A stretch of DNA of 11,048 nucleotides, from the NCBI GenBank assembly GCA_023145595.1, contig JAGLDM010000143.1, positions 1 to 11,048 on the forward strand, in the 5' to 3' direction. Made by a program: the position numbers and the translations under genes. Below, one piece after another: positions 7,412 through 11,048 of this stretch. Each line of letters opens with the position of its first letter. The first letter of the stretch is position 1. The DNA is from Flavobacteriaceae bacterium. Lineage in GTDB: Bacteria > Bacteroidota > Bacteroidia > Flavobacteriales > Flavobacteriaceae. The notes under the pieces were generated by a model. It searched no databases, had not been told where the DNA came from, and was given only the letters and a program-made list of their open reading frames with translations.

Positions 7412-7495
7412 GTATTATAAGATTTTGAAACGATTCCGCATAGTTATCAGAACAAGGTGACCAACAACTAACAACCGAACACAAACAACTACAAA
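7412..7495 (+). other. Leader of yraN with CAAC-rich stretch
   Basis: This 84-base gap ends in an almost G- and T-free stretch (about 7460-7495) with recurring CAACAACTA, ACAACC and CAACTACAAA units, which resemble degenerate tandem repeats of CAACTAA. It would be an unstructured, A/C-rich leader just before the yraN ATG, a context that favours translation initiation in Bacteroidota, where Shine-Dalgarno sites are rare. No terminator is visible after the LD-carboxypeptidase stop, so co-transcription is possible. Confidence 0.4.
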
Positions 7496-7855
7496 ATGGC
7501 AGAGCACAATGAATTAGGAAAAAAAGGAGAGCAACTTGCCATTGAATATCTGATAAAAAAAGGGTATAAAATTCGAGATAAAAATTGGCGCTATCAAAAA
7601 GCAGAGGTTGATATTATTGCAGAAAAAGATGGTATTCTAGCAGTTGTAGAGGTTAAAACACGTTCATCCGATTATTTTGGTAATCCACAAGATTTCGTAA
7701 ACCCTAAAAAGATAAAGTTATTGGTAATGGCGATTGACCACTATGTGATTTCAAAAGATTTAGAGTTAGAAGTTCGCTTTGATATCATTGGCATCATCAA
7801 AAAACCTACTGAAACCAAAATTGAACATTTAGAAGATGCCTTTTTGTATTTCTAA
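7496..7855 (+). CDS. yraN: YraN/UPF0102 family endonuclease-like protein
   Basis: The 119 residues match the whole length of the UPF0102 (YraN) family, which has a PD-(D/E)XK restriction-endonuclease-like fold and is thought to act in DNA recombination or repair; the exact substrate is not known. The N-terminal helix carries LGKKGEQLAIEYLIKKGY (7-24) with the conserved G and E. The active-site core is EVDIIA (37-42, with D39) followed by VVEVKTR (50-56, with E52 and K54). The C-terminal part contains the typical helix KKIKLLVMAIDHYV and the strand VRFDIIGI. It follows the LD-carboxypeptidase gene, an arrangement I associate with flavobacteria, and is convergent with the thioredoxin gene, 55 bases away. 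Confidence 0.92.
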   Translation: MAEHNELGKKGEQLAIEYLIKKGYKIRDKNWRYQKAEVDIIAEKDGILAVVEVKTRSSDYFGNPQDFVNPKKIKLLVMAIDHYVISKDLELEVRFDIIGIIKKPTETKIEHLEDAFLYF

Positions 7856-7910
7856 CAAGATTCCTTTTTCAACGTGAAATCACCCCAGTTTTTATGAAAT
7901 AAAACTTGAA

Positions 7911-9254
7911 TTATTCCTTACTAAACATTGCCTTAAAATCTTCTAAGTCCCCTAGTTTTGCGATGATCTTTTTGTCCTTATCTAGCACAAAATAACTCGG
8001 AGTAGAATTTATATTATAGTTATACGCAAACTCATTCTCCCATTTGTCTGCACAATAAACATGTATCCAATTCGGCATGGTAAGAATTAGTTCGTCGAAT
8101 TCTGTTTTTTCTCCTTCTTCTTCTAATGCTACTGCAATCACTTCTACACCTTCAAATTCTTCCGTAAATTCATATAATTTCGGAATGTCATTTAAACAAT
8201 GAGAACAACTGCTACTCCAAAATACAACAAGATAGATTTCACTGTTTTCTAAGTCACTAAGTTTTTTCTTAACGCCATTCGATTCCCAATAAATTTCTGG
8301 AGCAATGGTACCAATAGCAGCCTTCAGCAGATCGGTTATATATGTCAAAATCTCCTTGCTTTGATACGCTAAAGGCATTTTTAAATAATATTCTTTGGTA
8401 ATATAACTTACCATTTCTATACGATTTTGACCAGCAAAAGCATACAGCATTGCATGTAATAAACCTTGTTTTACTTCATAATTATCTCCAACTTCAAGCA
8501 TCAACTCACTAATTGCAGCCAACTTCAAATCTGCGTCAACCTTTTCATCTTCTGCTGTATTCGCATAAAAAACATACTCGGCAGCTTTACCAATAAAAAA
8601 AGTGGAGTTTTTCAACTCTTTATCACTAAAATCAATATAGTCAAAAAAATGTTCCTTTGATACCGTTGCAAATTCTTCTGGTGTGTCAATAATCTTCGAA
8701 GCAAAATAAGTCCTACTCGACCTAATATAATGATTCGCCAAAAAACCTTTCGATTCTTCTTCAAAAGCATCTTGTATTTTGTTGATGTTTTTTACTTCTT
8801 TTTGATAATTTTCTGCGATTTTGGATTTTGTGTCACTTTCAAAGTAGGCCAACTGTAACGAATCTATTGCTGCCTGAACCTCATAAAATGATTGCTGATA
8901 ATCCATGTAAACTTTATTTTCTTTTGAATTTTCAACAACCACTGAGGCAAATGGACTCAAAGGATCAAACGTTACCGAAATAGCTTCATTATTATAGAGA
9001 ACATCCAGATACTTTTGATTTTTAATATCATAAAACAAGCGGTACATTCCGGTAGAACTACCCACTGGAAAGGTCATCAAAAACACCCCGTTCTCACTTT
9101 TAGCATTCGAAATATACTCCTGTTTCGCTCCCTCCAGTTTATACAAAAGTAAACGATCATAATTCCTTTTCGGACTTAATTTTACCTGTAGCGAATCTTG
9201 TGCATTCGCAAAAAAAGAAAGACATAAAAGGGTAAAAACTAGTGATTTTAGCAT
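7911..9254 (-). CDS. Exported TlpA-like thioredoxin-family protein
   Basis: This 447-residue protein has a Sec signal peptide (MLKSLVFTLLCLSFFANA, likely cleaved before Q19), so it should act in the periplasm or be membrane-associated there. Residues about 22-100 are beta-rich and resemble the N-terminal domains (DUF4369-like) common in Bacteroidota TlpA relatives. Residues about 112-320 are mainly helical, with no family I can name. The C-terminal thioredoxin domain spans about 325-447: VFWSSSCSHCLNDIPKLYEF contains the CSHC redox pair (C350, C353), and P419 in NSTPSYFVLD is the cis-proline. It probably reduces or isomerises disulfides, or supports cytochrome c maturation; the partner is not indicated by neighbours. 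It stands alone, convergent with yraN and divergent from the dehydrogenase gene. Confidence 0.85.
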   Translation of the reverse strand: MLKSLVFTLLCLSFFANAQDSLQVKLSPKRNYDRLLLYKLEGAKQEYISNAKSENGVFLMTFPVGSSTGMYRLFYDIKNQKYLDVLYNNEAISVTFDPLSPFASVVVENSKENKVYMDYQQSFYEVQAAIDSLQLAYFESDTKSKIAENYQKEVKNINKIQDAFEEESKGFLANHYIRSSRTYFASKIIDTPEEFATVSKEHFFDYIDFSDKELKNSTFFIGKAAEYVFYANTAEDEKVDADLKLAAISELMLEVGDNYEVKQGLLHAMLYAFAGQNRIEMVSYITKEYYLKMPLAYQSKEILTYITDLLKAAIGTIAPEIYWESNGVKKKLSDLENSEIYLVVFWSSSCSHCLNDIPKLYEFTEEFEGVEVIAVALEEEGEKTEFDELILTMPNWIHVYCADKWENEFAYNYNINSTPSYFVLDKDKKIIAKLGDLEDFKAMFSKE

Positions 9255-9292
9255 TATAAAAAAGTTTAAAACATGAACTTCAAAAAACGTTC

Positions 9293-9300
9293 CAAAAATA
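9293..9300 (-). promoter_or_regulatory. Possible -7 box for the thioredoxin gene
   Basis: On the minus strand the sequence is TATTTTTG, an exact TAnnTTTG match, 38 bases before the ATG. This gives a plausible leader of about 30 bases. No TTG lies at the usual -33 distance, so only half of the promoter pattern is present. It lies in the 86-base divergent gap shared with the dehydrogenase gene. Confidence 0.35.
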
Positions 9301-9340
9301 CAGTATAATTGATTAATTTGCTAAAAATTAATCACGAGAT

Positions 9341-10147
9341 ATGAGTCTTGAAAATAAAACGATTTGGATTACTGGTGCTTCATCTGGAATTGGAAAAGCA
9401 TTGGCTATTGAACTTTCAAAAGCCAATAATAAAATTATTCTTTCTTCAAGGAATGAAGCAAATTTACAAACTGTAAAAGAAGTATGTTCACATCCTGAAA
9501 ACATAAAAATACTAACGCTCGATTTAGAGGACTACCTTTCTTTAAAGACTGTCGTACCGGAAGCTATTTCATTGTTTGGAAATATTGACATGCTTATAAA
9601 TAATGGAGGTATAAGTCAGCGAGCTTTAGCTATTGATACCGAAATAGCCATAGACAAGCGCTTTATGGATATTAATTATATGGGAGCAATTGCTTTGACT
9701 AAGGGACTACTACCGCACTTTACAGCAAACAAAAGTGGACATTTTGTTACTATCACAAGTGTTTCTGGAAAAGTTGGAGTCCCAAAGCGATCTGCCTATG
9801 CGGCTTCAAAACATGCCTTACATGGTTTTTTTGATTCCTTAAGAGGGGAAGTTTGGGAGCATAACATCAAGGTGACAATAATTTGTCCTGGTTATATTAA
9901 AACTGACATTTCCGTAAATGCTATGACAGCGTCAGGAGAAAAGTTTAAAAAAATGAGCAAATTTCAAGCGGCAGGTATGAATACAGAAATCCTTGCGAAG
10001 AAAGTCATCAGGGATGTTCTTAAAGGTAAAAGGGAGTCGAATTACGGAGGAAAAGAAATCATAGCTATCTATTTAAATAAATTCTTCCCTCGTTTTCTAG
10101 ACAAGAAATTAAGAAATATGCAAAAGAAAAACACATTTGAATCCTAG
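9341..10147 (+). CDS. Short-chain dehydrogenase/reductase (classical SDR)
   Basis: The 268 residues form a single Rossmann-fold oxidoreductase using NAD(H) or NADP(H). The dinucleotide site is TGASSGIG (11-18). SSRNE (35-39) ends the second strand, and an Arg there suggests NADP. D61 contacts the adenine. The NNAG motif appears as NNGG (87-90). The catalytic tetrad is N112, S140, Y153 and K157 (YAASK). CPGYIKTDI (182-190) is the post-active-site PG motif. The basic C-terminal tail (FFPRFLDKKLRNMQKK) may touch the membrane, as in DHRS7-like relatives, which the protein resembles. The substrate cannot be told. The ATG follows CACGAGAT, the nearest thing to a ribosome site in the window. A TTAATTTG sequence upstream is one base off the -7 consensus. 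Confidence 0.92.
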   Translation: MSLENKTIWITGASSGIGKALAIELSKANNKIILSSRNEANLQTVKEVCSHPENIKILTLDLEDYLSLKTVVPEAISLFGNIDMLINNGGISQRALAIDTEIAIDKRFMDINYMGAIALTKGLLPHFTANKSGHFVTITSVSGKVGVPKRSAYAASKHALHGFFDSLRGEVWEHNIKVTIICPGYIKTDISVNAMTASGEKFKKMSKFQAAGMNTEILAKKVIRDVLKGKRESNYGGKEIIAIYLNKFFPRFLDKKLRNMQKKNTFES

Positions 10148-10227
10148 TATAGGCACACAATTACATAGTTGTTTTACACACATACAGATATTATCTAAAT
10201 AATTAGCTGATCAATTAATTTATTAGT

Positions 10228-10235
10228 TAGATTTG
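10228..10235 (+). promoter_or_regulatory. Possible -7 box for the TPR protein gene
   Basis: TAGATTTG matches TAnnTTTG exactly, 13 bases before the GTG start. Transcription would begin about 7 bases before the start codon, giving a very short leader. No TTG is found at -33, so the assignment is tentative. The preceding AT-rich stretch (about 10190-10227) has imperfect dyad symmetry. Confidence 0.35.
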
Positions 10236-10248
10236 AGAAAAAACTTAC

Positions 10249-11048
10249 GTGAAAACAATTTTATTCCTTTTAATTATTCTGGCAAGCCTAAGCTCTCAGG
10301 TTTTTTCTCAGTCGGATAACTTTGCAGACAAATATTACAAATCTCAATTAGCCTTGAGCCAGGGAGATGCAGCGAAAAGTTTAAGCCTTGCCTATGATCT
10401 TTGTGAAAATTATCCTGATAGTTCAAATGTCTGGTTTTTAAGAAGCCAGATAGAACGACAAATCATTCAGTATAAGAAATCATTGGAGAGCATCTCTAGT
10501 GCAATTCAGATAGAACCAGGTAATCCAGCATACTATTATTTAAAGTCATCCCTATATTCAGATTTGCAGCAATATGATGCTTGCATTTCTTACTGTGATT
10601 CTGTTACTAATCTTGATTCAACCCATCTTTTTGCGGCAATTCTTAAAGCACAGGCCCTTAGAAAAGATGGGGAACTTGTTAGGGCTCTTGATCAATATTA
10701 TTCTCTGCATAAAAGGGATAGCCTGAATACTACTTTCATGAAGAATATCGGTTCTCTTCATTCGAAAAACGATAGTCTAATTGATGCAACAAGTTGGTAT
10801 ACAATGGCTATTGAAACTGACAGTACAGACATTCCTGCCTATACAAATCTGGGTAATTTATATGTTCGCACTGAGAAATATGATGAAGGTATTCCTGTTT
10901 TGACCAGGGCTCTGGTAATTGACACCTTAAATTCCTGGATATATCGGTTCAGGGGTTCATTAAACATCATGGGAGCAAACCTTGAAGATGCAGAAGATGA
11001 TTTTAAGAAGGCGATTTCCCTGGGTGATTCAACGGCATTTACATTTCG
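10249..11048 (+). CDS. Exported tetratricopeptide-repeat protein, C-terminus off the right edge
   Basis: An open frame runs from GTG at 10249 to the window end with no stop (266 codons). GTG is the only sensible start: an in-frame TGA lies 15 bases upstream. The N-terminus KTILFLLIILASLSSQVFSQ is a Sec signal peptide, probably cleaved after FSQ or before QSD. The rest is a series of TPR-like helical pairs. The clearest are about 195-228 (AYTNLGNLYVRTEKYDEGIP, then VLTRALVID) and 229-262 (YRFRGSLNIMGANLEDAEDD, then FKKAISLGD), with more diverged units from about 24 onward (YYKSQLALSQGDAAKSL; SISSAIQIEPGNPAYYYLKS). TPR arrays bind other proteins; in Bacteroidota such periplasmic proteins often belong to gliding, secretion or signalling assemblies, but nothing here points to one. 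Confidence 0.85.
   Translation, partial: MKTILFLLIILASLSSQVFSQSDNFADKYYKSQLALSQGDAAKSLSLAYDLCENYPDSSNVWFLRSQIERQIIQYKKSLESISSAIQIEPGNPAYYYLKSSLYSDLQQYDACISYCDSVTNLDSTHLFAAILKAQALRKDGELVRALDQYYSLHKRDSLNTTFMKNIGSLHSKNDSLIDATSWYTMAIETDSTDIPAYTNLGNLYVRTEKYDEGIPVLTRALVIDTLNSWIYRFRGSLNIMGANLEDAEDDFKKAISLGDSTAFTF

Noticed and set aside
7856..7910. Shared terminator between convergent yraN and the thioredoxin gene
   Set aside because: Only a tiny GTGA/TCAC dyad and scattered T-runs are present; no stem followed by a T-tract could be built.
8466..8660. Plus-strand open frame of 64 codons
   Set aside because: It is antisense to the thioredoxin-family gene and has a low-complexity I/F/N-rich translation.
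10249..11048. Horizontal transfer of the TPR gene from its seemingly less AT-rich codon choice
   Set aside because: The impression is slight, comes from a partial gene, and repeat proteins often have biased composition; no element borders or tRNA are nearby.

Overview
The window looks like ordinary chromosome from a marine or soil Flavobacteriaceae-type Bacteroidota. The DNA is AT-rich. Shine-Dalgarno sites are almost absent, as is usual in this phylum. Several upstream regions hold TAnnTTTG, the Bacteroidota -7 element. MetRS has the KISTS form of its signature loop, and a TlpA-like thioredoxin with a long N-terminal region and an S66 LD-carboxypeptidase next to YraN are both typical of the group. 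I infer the lineage from protein character only; there is no rRNA here.

Layout. (1) 1-676, minus: the N-terminal 225 residues of a hemerythrin-like/PAS protein that runs off the left edge. (2) 677-981: a 305-base gap with inverted repeats and no convincing gene. (3) 982-4185, minus: tex (S1 RNA-binding transcription accessory protein), then a His-rich lipoprotein resembling the PliI lysozyme inhibitors, then a 64-residue two-helix membrane protein starting 7 bases after the lipoprotein stop. (4) 4203-4230: a strong UUCG-loop terminator for metG, only 17 bases before the tex start codon. (5) 4258-6357, minus: metG. (6) 6352-6430: a 79-base palindromic repeat between the divergent metG and LD-carboxypeptidase genes. 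(7) 6512-7855, plus: S66 LD-carboxypeptidase and YraN. (8) 7911-9254, minus: exported TlpA-like thioredoxin, convergent with yraN. (9) 9341-10147, plus: classical short-chain dehydrogenase. (10) 10249-11048, plus: the start of an exported TPR protein that runs off the right edge.

The genes are mostly unrelated housekeeping and envelope functions: translation (metG), RNA/transcription (tex), DNA processing (yraN), murein recycling (LD-carboxypeptidase), periplasmic redox (TlpA-like), and possibly lysozyme defence (PliI-like). I do not see a defence island, integrated element, CRISPR array or new multigene system. The most interesting signals are small palindromic repeats. One has inserted in frame into the coding sequence of metG. 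The other supplies outward-facing ATG codons to both genes flanking it, which also blurs their true starts. The two-domain His/Cys-rich PliI-like lipoprotein is the most interesting protein.
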